From CAKOTZ01 sp964489885 (GTDB lineage Bacteria > Bacillota > Clostridia > TANB77 > CAG-508): a stretch of 64,000 nucleotides of DNA. Made by a program: the position numbers and the translations under genes. The stretch is from assembly GCA_964489885.1 (NCBI GenBank), contig CAZAZX010000006.1, forward strand, positions 21,069 through 85,068. Direction: 5' to 3'. This document shows, in pieces, positions 26,580-35,528 of the stretch. The notes beneath the pieces are model-generated. The model was given only the letters and a program-made list of their open reading frames with translations, had not been told where the DNA came from and searched no databases. The first letter of the stretch is position 1. Every line of letters begins with the position of its first letter.

Positions 26580-27893
26580 TTATTCTGTATAACCAGGTTT
26601 TTCAAGTAATCTAAACATATTTGTTTTATATGCTTCAACTCCAGGTTGGTCAAAAGGGTTTACACCTAAAATTAATCCAGACATTGCACATGCTTTTTCA
26701 AAGAAATAAATTAAGTGTCCAATACTTTCTTCATTTAATTTTTCCATATCAATTCTTATATTAGGACAACGTCCAAATACGTGTGCCTCTATAGTTCCAA
26801 GCATTGCTCTTTTATTTATATAATCTAAACTTTTTCCAGCTAAATAATTTAATCCATCTAGGTTATCTTCATCTGGTTTAATAATTAAATTAGAATTGCA
26901 TTCTTCAATATTTAATACTGTTTCAAATATAATTCTTTCTCCTTGTTGAATATATTGACCCATTGAATGTAAATCTGTTGTAAAGTCAACTCCTGAAGGA
27001 AATAAGCCTTTATTGTCTTTTCCTTCACTTTCGCCAAATAGCTGTTTCCACCATTCTGTAAAATAGTGCATTTTGGGTTCATAATTAACTAATATTTCTG
27101 TAGATTTATGATAATTGTATAAAATATTTCTTGCTACAGCATATTTATAGCAATCATTATATTTTAGATTTGGTTCATTATATTTTTCCTGTGCCATCTT
27201 TGCACCATTAAGTAATTTTTCTATATCTATACCTGCACAAGCAATTGGTAGTAAGCCTACTGGTGTTAATACAGAATATCTTCCTCCAACATTATCTGGA
27301 ATAATAAAACTTTCATATCCTTCTTCTTTTGCAAGTTTTCTTAAAGCTCCCTTTTCTTTATCAGTTGTAACATAAATTCTTTCTCTTGCACCCTTTATTC
27401 CATATTTGTTTTCTAGGAATTCTCTAAATACTCTAAATGCAATTGCAGGTTCTGTAGTCGTTCCAGATTTGGAAATTACATTAATTGATAAATCTCTATC
27501 TCCTATTAAATCAATTAAATCAGTTAAGTAGTTTGAGCTTAAATTATTCCCTGCAAATAAAACTATAGGATTTCTTCTTTTTTCATCAGGCAACATATTT
27601 GAAAAAGTATGTGAAAGGCTTTCTATTACAGCTCTTGCCCCTAAGTATGAACCTCCTATGCCTATAACAATCAATATTTCTGAATTTTTCTTTATTTTTT
27701 CAGATGCATTAATTATTCTTTCTACTTCTTCTTTGTTATAATTAGTTGGTAAATTTAGCCAGCCTAAAAATTCTCCTTCTTTATCTGCTTTTTTGTTTAA
27801 TTCATTATGAATTTTTTCAACTTTATCTTTATATAAAAGCATTTCTTTTGATGATACTGTGCTATTTTCAAGATCAATTTTAATATTTGACAT
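26580..27893 (-). CDS. pgi: Glucose-6-phosphate isomerase
   Basis: 437 residues from ATG 27893 (AGGAG 9 bases upstream; ATG 27902 is also in frame). Interconverts glucose 6-phosphate and fructose 6-phosphate. GIGGSYLGARAVIE, VISKSGTTTEPAIAFR (sugar-phosphate binding), ESEGKDNKGLFPSGVDFTTD and the active-site segment DLHSMGQYIQQG are present. Usual length for the Firmicutes type. Confidence 0.95.
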   Translation of the reverse strand: MSNIKIDLENSTVSSKEMLLYKDKVEKIHNELNKKADKEGEFLGWLNLPTNYNKEEVERIINASEKIKKNSEILIVIGIGGSYLGARAVIESLSHTFSNMLPDEKRRNPIVLFAGNNLSSNYLTDLIDLIGDRDLSINVISKSGTTTEPAIAFRVFREFLENKYGIKGARERIYVTTDKEKGALRKLAKEEGYESFIIPDNVGGRYSVLTPVGLLPIACAGIDIEKLLNGAKMAQEKYNEPNLKYNDCYKYAVARNILYNYHKSTEILVNYEPKMHYFTEWWKQLFGESEGKDNKGLFPSGVDFTTDLHSMGQYIQQGERIIFETVLNIEECNSNLIIKPDEDNLDGLNYLAGKSLDYINKRAMLGTIEAHVFGRCPNIRIDMEKLNEESIGHLIYFFEKACAMSGLILGVNPFDQPGVEAYKTNMFRLLEKPGYTE

Positions 27894-27980
27894 AGACTTC
27901 AACTCCTATTTTCTTTTTCAATGATATTCTATAGCAACAAATAAAATATTTCAACATTTTTTAGTACAATTTTGCGTAAA

Positions 27981-28013
27981 AAAAGGATTATAATTTTTCA
28001 TTATAATCCTTTT
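27981..28013. terminator. Bidirectional terminator upstream of pgi
   Basis: AAAAGGATTATAAT (27981-27994) pairs with ATTATAATCCTTTT (28000-28013), with a T-run on the minus side. It ends the ATPase transcript from 28071. Confidence 0.8.
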
Positions 28014-28028
28014 GTGGATAATGCCTTC

Positions 28029-28066
28029 ATTACGAAAAAGTGTTGAAAGCCACACTTTTTCGTAAT
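28029..28066. terminator. Second hairpin after the ATPase gene
   Basis: ATTACGAAAAAGTGT (28029-28043) pairs perfectly with ACACTTTTTCGTAAT (28052-28066), immediately after the stop of the gene at 28071. Tandem with the terminator at 27981. Confidence 0.6.
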
Positions 28067-28070
28067 CAAA

Positions 28071-29321
28071 TTAATAGCTTAGGCTATTTTCATCTAGCAA
28101 GAAATCAAATATATTCATTGTTATAATTCCATTCTCGTTTCTACCTGCTTTGACATAATCTTTTACTATTATCATTTTTTTAAATGAATCATTTACATTT
28201 AATAATGAATTTTCTTCTTGTTCTCTTTTTTCTCTTGTTGGCATTGAAAATGCTGACTGAATGTATATTCTATTATTTCCTTTATTTGCAACAAAATCGA
28301 TTTCTAGTTGCTTATATGATTTTTTATCATTTTGATTATTTCTATGTTCAACTACTCCAATATCAACATTATATCCTCTTTTTCTCAACTCATTATAAAT
28401 TACATTTTCCATAATATGAGTTTCTTCATCCTGTCTGAAATTAATAAATGAATTTCTTATTCCAATATCACTAAAATAATATTTTAAAGGAGTATTAATA
28501 TATTTTCTGCCTTTTACATCATATCTATTTGCCTTTTCTATTATGAATGCCTCCTCCAAATATTTTAGATATAATGCAATAGTATTTTGTGAAACATCAA
28601 TTTTTTCTTCACTTTTGAACGTATCTGACAATTTTTTAGGATTTGTTAATGAGCCTATTCCAGATGAAATAATTTTAACTAATGTATCTAATTCATTGTC
28701 ACTTCTTAAATGGTTTCTTTCAATTACATCATTTATATATACATTATTTTTTTGCTCTTCAAGATATTTAATTTTTCTATCATCTGTATTCATTAAAGCA
28801 ACTAATGGTAAGCCACCATAAGTTATATATTCACTCCAGCCTTTTAATTCATTTTCTTTATACACAGACATAAATTCAGAGAAATTTAATGGATATACTC
28901 TAATTTCTTCTCCACGACCTCTAAACTCTGTAATTATATTTGATGATAAAAATTTAGAGTTACTACCTGTTACATATATATCTAAATTTTGATGCCTTAA
29001 TAAACCATTTAACACAAATTCAAATTTATCTACCAACTGAATTTCATCTAATAAAACATAATATAATCCATCATCTACAACTCTTTTTAATATTTCTTCT
29101 TCTAATTTGATTCCATCCAATAATTCAATACTTTTTGTGTCATCTAGTGATATTTGAATAATGTGATTTTTAAATACACCACTATTAATTAAATAATTAT
29201 AAAAAATTGTATTTAATAAATATGATTTCCCACATCTTCTAATTCCTGTAATTATTTTTATTAAATGATCTTCTTTAGCTTCTATAAGCTGATTCAAATA
29301 AAAATCTCTTTTAATTTCCAT
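28071..29321 (-). CDS. AAA_14/DUF4143 ATPase
   Basis: 416 residues. Walker A TGIRRCGKSYLLN near residue 26, Walker B YVLLDEIQLVDKFE and sensor YVTGSNSKFL. A helix-turn-helix-like middle and a C-terminal DUF4143 nuclease-like region (QLEIDFVANKGNNRIYIQSA, with the E-x-D-F-x-x pattern of a PD-(D/E)XK-like fold) follow. Such ATPases are abundant in gut bacteria and archaea; function unknown. A homologous gene on the opposite strand (31209) flanks the other side of the surface protein at 29482. The two differ in sequence, so they are not a recent duplication. Confidence 0.88.
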   Translation of the reverse strand: MEIKRDFYLNQLIEAKEDHLIKIITGIRRCGKSYLLNTIFYNYLINSGVFKNHIIQISLDDTKSIELLDGIKLEEEILKRVVDDGLYYVLLDEIQLVDKFEFVLNGLLRHQNLDIYVTGSNSKFLSSNIITEFRGRGEEIRVYPLNFSEFMSVYKENELKGWSEYITYGGLPLVALMNTDDRKIKYLEEQKNNVYINDVIERNHLRSDNELDTLVKIISSGIGSLTNPKKLSDTFKSEEKIDVSQNTIALYLKYLEEAFIIEKANRYDVKGRKYINTPLKYYFSDIGIRNSFINFRQDEETHIMENVIYNELRKRGYNVDIGVVEHRNNQNDKKSYKQLEIDFVANKGNNRIYIQSAFSMPTREKREQEENSLLNVNDSFKKMIIVKDYVKAGRNENGIITMNIFDFLLDENSLSY

Positions 29322-29430
29322 ACTAACACCCCAATCTTAATAGTTTTATACCTTATTATTATTTATTATAGTGATTATTTTTATTATTTATAAGTTTATT
29401 TTATAGCATTTGATGTAATTTTTCAACATT

Positions 29431-29472
29431 TTACTGAAAATTTACTGTCCTTTTCCAGTAAATTTTCAGTAA
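29431..29472. repeat. Perfect 17-bp inverted repeat
   Basis: TTACTGAAAATTTACTG (29431-29447) is the exact reverse complement of 29456-29472 with an 8-base loop and no T-run. It lies just beyond the end of the truncated surface protein, upstream of the ATPase gene. Operator or element end are possible. Confidence 0.6.
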
Positions 29473-29481
29473 GGCATATTT

Positions 29482-30792
29482 TTATTGTGAAACAATAATA
29501 TTGGGCGAATTCATATATTTTCTTGTATTCAAAAATAACCAGTACAAACTTGTACTGGTTATTTCCATTTTATCAGAAACAGATTGTTCTGTATAATGAT
29601 ATGTTCCTGGAACTAAATCAACTGCATTTGCAAAATTTACTTTTCCATTTTCATCAGTTGTAAGAACTACATCGTTTCCTAAAGCATCTTTTATAGGTTT
29701 ATTATTTTCATCAAGTAAAGCAATTGACGTTTTTTGTATTTCATTTGTTGTTTTATCTACAAGATTTGTAATTGTCGCATCTTTTGCTACAATTTTTTCA
29801 TTAAATATTTTTAGTATAGTTTCCTTTTGTTTATCTGCAGTGAAAACTTTACCTTCACTTGATACATAAAATTGATATTCATTTGAATCAATTCTGTAAC
29901 CTTCTGGCTGTTTTGTTTGTTTAATAGTGTATGTTCCCTCAGTTAGCCCTTTAATTATATACTTTCCACTAACATCCGTTGTTCCAGTTCTTACAACCTC
30001 TCCATTTGAATTTTTTATTTCAAAACTACCTCCTTGAAGAGCTGAACTATCTTTTTTATCATTATCATAAACAGGAATCTCATAGTCCTTTATTTCCAAA
30101 GAAAAATCTTTAAATTCAATCTGTGTTAAAGTGCTACAGCTATGTTGTAAATAAGAAACAAGCAGTCCAAATCCTTCGCCTGCATGGTTTGCATAATTCA
30201 AATTTTGACTTAGCACTTGAACTCCATTATCTAGAACAGTTACCTTTGTTGGAGATGTTGTAATAACTAAATTATGTATTAAAGTATTGGGTTTAGCAAC
30301 AGAAGCTAATTGCTCTTTTGCATAATTTTGAACACTACTACTTGGTGAAGTTTCAAATGTATTAATATCAACATTTTCTAGTCTATAAATCATAATATTT
30401 CTTTCATTTATTAATAAAACATCTCCTGAAATTTTTCCATTACTTTCTTTTGCATTAAAAATAAATCCTGCCCCATCTAAGGTATGGTAATTGCCCTTTG
30501 TTTCATCTAATTGAAACTTAAATATTTTTTCTCCAGCAAAATTATAGTCTTTAAATAAATAATCTTTATATGAAACAACTCCATATCCATAGAAGTCTAT
30601 TTTGTTATCCCCTATTTTTATATGTTTTCCATTATATGCTATATCATCAGTCGTTGTTCTTACGTGCCATTCCCAGTAATTATCATTAAAAAACTCTGAT
30701 GTTGAAACAGCAAATGACTGAATTTGCATTAAAAATATTACTGTTAAAATAGTAATTATTATAATTATTTTATTTGTTAATGAATTTTTCAT
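29482..30792 (-). CDS. Surface protein with lectin-like and Cna-B domains, lacking a sorting signal
   Basis: 436 residues: signal peptide (1-29), a concanavalin/LamG-like domain (about 33-245, with DGAGFIFNAKES and GEGFGLLVSYLQH), then a Cna-B/SpaA domain (about 247-335, GGSFEIKNSNGEVVRTGTTD, EGTYTIKQTKQPEGY) and a second, incomplete one ending ...YHYTEQSVSDKM. The last roughly 20 residues are read through a transcription terminator (29533-29564), so the natural 3' end with its LPxTG signal appears lost. Probably a decayed adhesin or pilin. No sortase lies next to it. Two DUF4143 ATPase genes flank the locus. Confidence 0.75.
   Translation of the reverse strand: MKNSLTNKIIIIITILTVIFLMQIQSFAVSTSEFFNDNYWEWHVRTTTDDIAYNGKHIKIGDNKIDFYGYGVVSYKDYLFKDYNFAGEKIFKFQLDETKGNYHTLDGAGFIFNAKESNGKISGDVLLINERNIMIYRLENVDINTFETSPSSSVQNYAKEQLASVAKPNTLIHNLVITTSPTKVTVLDNGVQVLSQNLNYANHAGEGFGLLVSYLQHSCSTLTQIEFKDFSLEIKDYEIPVYDNDKKDSSALQGGSFEIKNSNGEVVRTGTTDVSGKYIIKGLTEGTYTIKQTKQPEGYRIDSNEYQFYVSSEGKVFTADKQKETILKIFNEKIVAKDATITNLVDKTTNEIQKTSIALLDENNKPIKDALGNDVVLTTDENGKVNFANAVDLVPGTYHYTEQSVSDKMEITSTSLYWLFLNTRKYMNSPNIIVSQ
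29533..29564 (-). terminator. Terminator inside the 3' end of the Cna-B gene
   Basis: AAATAACCAGTACAA (29533-29547) pairs with TTGTACTGGTTATTT (29550-29564) and TTTTT follows on the minus strand. The open reading frame continues through it for another 50 bases, which is unusual for an intact gene. Confidence 0.8.
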
Positions 30793-31208
30793 TTGTAAAC
30801 TCCTCCATTCACTTTGAATTATATATATAATTTATTCTGATGTCAATGGAAAAAAGTCGTATTTGCAAAAGAATAATCTTTATCATGGCGGGGAAAATCG
30901 TTACATAACCCGCCTTTATTTTTTGCATAAAAAAAGAGTATATAGTTCGTTACCCCTACATACTTGTACATAGCTTTTGACAAGTTTTACATCATTTTAA
31001 AGCTAATACAAGTATAGCATTATTTTTAGTAGATGTCAAATACTAATTTTACTGCATATTTATTATAATTTATAACTGTCAATTATGTGAAACGAATTTT
31101 TTTCGACTTTTTTATAGTTGTACTGCAAAAAAGTCGAAATCTTTTATTGAAATTATAAATAAAATATGTTATAGTTACAATATAGTTTCTAGGAGGAATT
31201 GATTAAAT
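30793..31208. other. Intergenic region between divergent Cna-B and DUF4143 genes
   Basis: 416 bases without a gene. It holds a hairpin GGCGGG (30887-30892) with CCCGCC (30909-30914) followed by a T-run on the + strand, and a long imperfect inverted repeat 30960-30977 with 30999-31015. A perfect 13-bp inverted repeat TTTCGACTTTTTT (31101-31113) with 31127-31139 is also present. The plus gene at 31209 has AGGAGG 11 bases upstream. No ORF with a ribosome site was seen. Confidence 0.6.
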
Positions 31209-32471
31209 ATGAATAAATTTTTTGAAAGAACTATTACAAATAAGTTAAACGAATTGTCAACTAATTTTCCAGTTGTTCTTGTAACAGGACCTCGTCAAGT
31301 TGGAAAAACTACACTGTTAAATGACTTTATTGATAGTAACAATGGCAAAATATCACTAGTAACACTAGATAATTTAAAAGATAGAGCATTAGCACAGGAA
31401 AACCCAGAATTATTTTTAAGGACTTATGAGCCACCTGTTGTAATTGATGAATTTCAATATGCACCACAGTTACTCCCATACATTAAAATTAAAATAGACA
31501 AAATGAGATACCAAAGTTTAAAAAATAATACTAATCCTAATGGGCAATACTACCTAACTGGTTCTCAAATATTCCAAACAATGGAACAAGTTGGAGAAAG
31601 CTTGGCTGGAAGAGTTGGTATTTTAAATTTATATAATTTATCTGAAAGAGAAATTGAAAAAGTTTACGAAAATAAATTCTCACCAAAATTAGAAGAACTA
31701 AAAAATAAAAAAACTACTAAAAAATATCAAACAATAAAATTATTCGATAGAATCTTAAAAGGTGGATATCCTGAGCTATGGAGAAACCCAAAATTAAATA
31801 GAAACGATTTTTTTAATGAATATATAAAAACATATATTGAAAGAGATATAAGACAATTAATAAATCTAAAAGATGAACTTAAATTCATTAGATTTATTCA
31901 AAGCGTAGCTGCAAGAACTGGTCAAGTTACAAACATTGATGATATTTCAAGCGATGTAGGTATTTCAAATAATACTGGAAATGAATGGTTTTCTATTTTA
32001 GTTAATACAGGTTTAATAATATTATTACAACCATATTATAATAATAATTTATCAAGAATAATAAAATCATCAAAGTTATATATGACAGACACAGGGCTTG
32101 CTTGCTATTTAACAGGATATATGGATGCAACTGTACTAGAAAGAAGTATGTACAATGGAGCAATTTTTGAAACTTATGTCATTAATGAAATTGTTAAGTC
32201 TTTTACAAATCAAGGATTAGAACCTTCAAAATATTTATATTATTATAGGGATAAAGATAAAAAAGAAATTGATTTACTTATTGAAGAAAACAAAACCATA
32301 CATCCAATAGAAATAAAAAAGAGCTCTACCCCTGATAAAGATGCAATTAAGAATTTTGATATTTTAAAAACCACAGGTTACGAAATTGGTGAAGGTGGAA
32401 TTATCTGTATGGCTGAAAAGTTAATGCCAATTGATGAAAAAAATAACATTATACCAATAGAATATATATAA
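31209..32471 (+). CDS. AAA_14/DUF4143 ATPase, second type
   Basis: 420 residues. Walker A VTGPRQVGKTTLLND near residue 26, Walker B PVVIDEFQYAPQLL and sensor YYLTGSQIFQTM. The C-terminal DUF4143 region has KEIDLLIEENKTIHPIEIKKS, i.e. a D-x(n)-E-x-K nuclease-like motif. First gene of the only plus-strand accessory cluster, which continues with HEPN and MNT genes. These ATPases often accompany toxin-antitoxin or mobile genes; molecular role unknown. Confidence 0.88.
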   Translation: MNKFFERTITNKLNELSTNFPVVLVTGPRQVGKTTLLNDFIDSNNGKISLVTLDNLKDRALAQENPELFLRTYEPPVVIDEFQYAPQLLPYIKIKIDKMRYQSLKNNTNPNGQYYLTGSQIFQTMEQVGESLAGRVGILNLYNLSEREIEKVYENKFSPKLEELKNKKTTKKYQTIKLFDRILKGGYPELWRNPKLNRNDFFNEYIKTYIERDIRQLINLKDELKFIRFIQSVAARTGQVTNIDDISSDVGISNNTGNEWFSILVNTGLIILLQPYYNNNLSRIIKSSKLYMTDTGLACYLTGYMDATVLERSMYNGAIFETYVINEIVKSFTNQGLEPSKYLYYYRDKDKKEIDLLIEENKTIHPIEIKKSSTPDKDAIKNFDILKTTGYEIGEGGIICMAEKLMPIDEKNNIIPIEYI

Positions 32472-32580
32472 GAAATAACATTTTAAATATCATTTGAAAT
32501 GCAAAAATTAAAGAAAATAATGATTGTTAAACAGGAATATAAATGGTATAATAATAATGTATTGAAGGAGAAAAAAGCTA

Positions 32581-32981
32581 TGAATAATATAGATTTAATG
32601 AATTATTGGATTGAAAGTTCAGAGGAAGATTATAATGTAATGAATATTTTGCATAATAATAAGAAAAACAACTATTGTTTATTCTTTGGACAAATGGTTA
32701 TAGAAAAACTATTAAAAGCATTATATGCAAAAATTAATAAAAACACACCTTATGCTCCCAAAACACATGATTTATTATTTTTAGCAGAAAAAATGAATTT
32801 GCCAATAAATGAAAAACAAGCACGTGATTTAGTTGAAATAACAAAGTTTAATTTAAGTACAAGATATGATGACTATAAAAGAGAGTTTTATAATAAATGT
32901 ACTAGTGAATTTACAGAAGAACAAATCAAGAAGATTGAGGAGGTAAGATTGTGGATAAAAAAAATATTGGAACAGAAGTAA
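32581..32981 (+). CDS. HEPN-domain protein, partner of the MNT gene
   Basis: About 132 residues from ATG 32581 (AAGGAG 9 bases upstream; an upstream in-frame ATG at 32499 has no ribosome site). All-helical HEPN fold: MNYWIESSEEDYNVMNIL, FFGQMVIEKLLKALYAK and LSTRYDDYKREFY. The R-x(4-6)-H RNase motif of active HEPN toxins is not complete: Arg is present but no His follows at the right distance. It resembles the ARYPD-type HEPN proteins. It overlaps the MNT gene by 31 bases, the usual HEPN/MNT arrangement. Confidence 0.85.
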
Positions 32982-33286
32982 ACAAAGAAATTGCTGATAT
33001 AGTAAATAAGTACATTGCCATTGTAAAAAAAAATTATAATGTAGTAGCGATAATATTGTTTGGTTCTTATGTCAAAGGAACAGAAAATAAAGATAGTGAT
33101 ATAGATATAGCAATTGTTACAGATGATATAAAAACAGATAAATTTGATGAAGAAGTAAAACTAACTTTATTAAGAAGAAAAATAGATTCAAGAATAGAAC
33201 CACATATTATTAGTTTAGCTGATTATGAAAATAATGAAACACCTTTCGTTGTAGAAGTAAAAAATACAGGAATTAAAATAGCATAA
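32951..33286 (+). CDS. MNT-type minimal nucleotidyltransferase
   Basis: 111 residues from GTG 32951 with GAGGAGGT 6 bases upstream. Carries the nucleotidyltransferase signature FGSYVKGTENKDSDIDIAIV, i.e. G-S-x(9-10)-D-x-D. MNT proteins neutralise HEPN partners, in known cases by adding AMP to them. Overlaps the HEPN gene and ends before a bidirectional terminator. Probable toxin-antitoxin module. Confidence 0.88.
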   Translation: MDKKNIGTEVNKEIADIVNKYIAIVKKNYNVVAIILFGSYVKGTENKDSDIDIAIVTDDIKTDKFDEEVKLTLLRRKIDSRIEPHIISLADYENNETPFVVEVKNTGIKIA

Positions 33287-33313
33287 TATAAATGTAATAA
33301 ACACTACAATAAA

Positions 33314-33361
33314 AAATTGGTATTATTGACCACTTTTAAAGTTTGTCGATAATACCAATTT
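33314..33361. terminator. Bidirectional terminator
   Basis: AAATTGGTATTAT (33314-33326) pairs with ATAATACCAATTT (33349-33361) between the convergent MNT gene and the gene at 33369. Confidence 0.8.
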
Positions 33362-33368
33362 TCCCATT

Positions 33369-35099
33369 CTACATTATTTTTTCATAATTCTTTACGAATT
33401 CATTAAAACCTAAAATTGTATGTTGTATATCATCTATTCTAATTTGATAATTTGACTGACGTATAAAAATTGTATCAACATATTTATCTGGATTTTCAAC
33501 ATACATTGCAATTTCTGGAAACATATATGAATTTATCTGCAAATCAAGTTTCTCTTTTAGTAAATTTAAAAATTCTTCTTCTGGAAATTCGCTCATATAT
33601 GGTATATCAATATTGTTTTCCTTTATATTGTTATATAATTCAAAACATTGCATAAGCATTTCAAATACTGTGTGTGATGTATAATTTTTGCTTTTAATAT
33701 AAGCCATATTTTCAGCAACGTTTTTTAAGCCAAACTCATAATAATCTTTATTATCATCATATTTTATAAGCTCATTAATTGAATATGAAATCCAATGATC
33801 ACAATATTGAATATAATTGTTATCCATAAAATATTGCATAGCCTTTTTTGCAGAATCTAGATATTTTTCATCTTTTGTTATATCATACAATCTGCAAAGT
33901 CCGAGCATAGCTTCTCCATCATAATATACAGTTCTATTTTCATCTTTTAAAGAGTAATCTTCTTGGCTTAGAACGTGAACAAAACTTCCATCATCTTCTT
34001 GCATATCTAAAATTCCATTACCCAATTTTTTCATTGTATCTACATATTTGGTATTGTTAAAAGTTTTTGTATACTCAGACATAGCAATAATAGTTAAAGC
34101 ATTTGCACCTAATTTTAATTCTCCATTTTTTTCTTCTGTTATGTAAGAAGTGTTTTCATCTTTTTGTTTAATATTTTCAATAAGATAATTCATTGCCAAA
34201 TCAATATTTTTTAGTTTCTCATTAGCATCTTTTTCATTAGTATTATAGCATTTTATTAGGACCCAAGTTGCACCTGCGTGCCTTAATATATTGTAATTAT
34301 CAATTTTTTTATCAGTTAATGGATAATATCCATAAACAAATTTTCCGTTTCCTTGAACCATATTTGATAGATAATTTTTAGAATTGTCAATTATTTTTTG
34401 TATATCTTCTTTATTTATAGGATCTATTTTTCTTCTTCCTGTATCTGTTCCTTCATTACATAATTCATAACATTTATTATTCTCGTCACAGAAAAAGCCC
34501 TTTGTTGTAAATACTGTTACTTTTTCAGGTAAATCATCTACTTCATCTTGTTCATTATCATCAAGATATTTATTTAAATCTTCTAGGCTCAAGTCAACAT
34601 CATCATAGCTAATTATATTATTTGCATTAAGTTCAGCCTCTGTTAAAACAATATTTCTATTATCATAATTTAAAATTAGACCCTTTCTATATGTATAATC
34701 CTTTTCATATCCCATTAAATCCATTCTAAAATCTCTTTTAGACATATCATCTCTTGAATCTATAACATCTAATTTAACCCATTTTGTCTTATAATTGTTT
34801 TCTTTTATAATATCATTAATTTGCTCTTTTGCCTTATTAAATGCGGTCTTTAAAGTTTTATCTGTAGAATTTTTTACAATGGCTTTGTCTTTACCATTAC
34901 TTATTGAAATTATTACTGTCCTATCACTTATGCTTTTCTCATTTTCTGTATTTTTCTCATACATTTTTTCGAGCATAGATATTTTTTTATTAAATTGACC
35001 AATAGGAGTTGTATTTCTATAAATTAAAAATCCTGTAAAAACAAGTAATATTACAACAATTATACATATTATTATTAATGCTTTTTTATTTTTCATCAT
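33369..35099 (-). CDS. Membrane-anchored extracytoplasmic protein with alpha/alpha-toroid-like domain
   Basis: 576 residues. N-terminal membrane helix (about 7-26), then an alpha/beta region (about 40-200). About residues 225-576 are helical with repeated motifs typical of six-hairpin toroid proteins (LRHAGATWVLIKCYN, GANALTIIAMSEY, YYDGEAMLGLCRLYDIT, YLDSAKKAMQYFMDNNY, HTVFEMLMQC). Such folds occur in glycoside hydrolases, polysaccharide lyases and epimerases. Candidate catalytic acids cannot be assigned by eye. Single gene with no functional neighbours. I do not assign an activity. Confidence 0.6.
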   Translation of the reverse strand: MMKNKKALIIICIIVVILLVFTGFLIYRNTTPIGQFNKKISMLEKMYEKNTENEKSISDRTVIISISNGKDKAIVKNSTDKTLKTAFNKAKEQINDIIKENNYKTKWVKLDVIDSRDDMSKRDFRMDLMGYEKDYTYRKGLILNYDNRNIVLTEAELNANNIISYDDVDLSLEDLNKYLDDNEQDEVDDLPEKVTVFTTKGFFCDENNKCYELCNEGTDTGRRKIDPINKEDIQKIIDNSKNYLSNMVQGNGKFVYGYYPLTDKKIDNYNILRHAGATWVLIKCYNTNEKDANEKLKNIDLAMNYLIENIKQKDENTSYITEEKNGELKLGANALTIIAMSEYTKTFNNTKYVDTMKKLGNGILDMQEDDGSFVHVLSQEDYSLKDENRTVYYDGEAMLGLCRLYDITKDEKYLDSAKKAMQYFMDNNYIQYCDHWISYSINELIKYDDNKDYYEFGLKNVAENMAYIKSKNYTSHTVFEMLMQCFELYNNIKENNIDIPYMSEFPEEEFLNLLKEKLDLQINSYMFPEIAMYVENPDKYVDTIFIRQSNYQIRIDDIQHTILGFNEFVKNYEKIM

Positions 35100-35126
35100 T
35101 TGCTCTCAGCCTCCACTTTTATATAT

Positions 35127-35155
35127 TTGACTAATATAAAATTTTGTTATATAAT
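35127..35155 (+). promoter_or_regulatory. Promoter of the antisense RNA
   Basis: TTGACT (35127-35132), 17-base spacer, TATAAT (35150-35155) on the + strand. No ORF with a ribosome site follows before the terminator at 35211-35247. Confidence 0.75.
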
Positions 35156-35161
35156 AAATGC

Positions 35162-35252
35162 AGAAAGTGAGTTAACACTTAATGATGTGTTAGCCAAAAA
35201 AATTTTGATTAACACCACATAGCTGTTGTGAAGCATAATGTGGTGTTTTTAT
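35162..35252 (+). ncRNA. Candidate antisense RNA antitoxin of a type I module
   Basis: A transcript from the promoter at 35127 would be about 90 bases. It would contain a 5' stem TTAACAC/GTGTTA (35172-35190) and end at the hairpin AACACCACAT (35211-35220) with ATGTGGTGTT (35238-35247) followed by TTTATTATT. It converges on the small hydrophobic gene at 35252 and shares its terminator region, so the two RNAs are complementary over their 3' ends, the plan of Fst/par-type systems. Confidence 0.6.
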
Positions 35253-35371
35253 TATTCTGCCTTATGTACTAGAATTACTATTACTATAAGAAGAATAATG
35301 TTTATGAACGTTACGAAAATTAATCCGTATAATATTAGTTCTATTATATTAAATAAAACATTTTCTATCAT
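35252..35371 (-). CDS. Small hydrophobic peptide, probable type I toxin
   Basis: 39 residues from ATG 35371 (GGGAGGTGG 7 bases upstream; the upstream in-frame start at 35440 has no ribosome site). One long membrane helix (about 9-35, ELILYGLIFVTFINIILLIV) and a short charged tail HKAE. The mRNA starts near 35448 (promoter at 35455-35483), so it has a leader of about 77 bases, long for such a gene and typical of regulated type I toxins. Its stop abuts the terminator of the convergent RNA. No Fst family motif (P-x-x-x-G) is seen, so the assignment rests on architecture. Confidence 0.6.
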   Translation of the reverse strand: MIENVLFNIIELILYGLIFVTFINIILLIVIVILVHKAE

Positions 35372-35454
35372 AAACACCACCTCCCTTCTATAGTTAAAAA
35401 CTATAAAAATGGTGGCTAACACACACTTATGCTCTCTCACTCTCTACAAACGAT

Positions 35455-35483
35455 ATTCTACAATATTCTTTTATAAAAATCAA
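35455..35483 (-). promoter_or_regulatory. Promoter of the small hydrophobic peptide gene
   Basis: Minus strand TTGATT (35478-35483), 17-base spacer, TAGAAT (35455-35460). Confidence 0.6.
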
Positions 35484-35490
35484 TCGTTTT

Positions 35491-35528
35491 AAAAAAATTT
35501 ACAAAACAAAAGTTTTGTAAATTTTTTT
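35491..35528. terminator. Bidirectional AT-rich terminator
   Basis: Left arm 35491-35507 and right arm 35512-35528 are perfect reverse complements (17 bp) with poly-A/T outer ends. It insulates the toxin promoter from the surface-protein operon. Confidence 0.75.
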
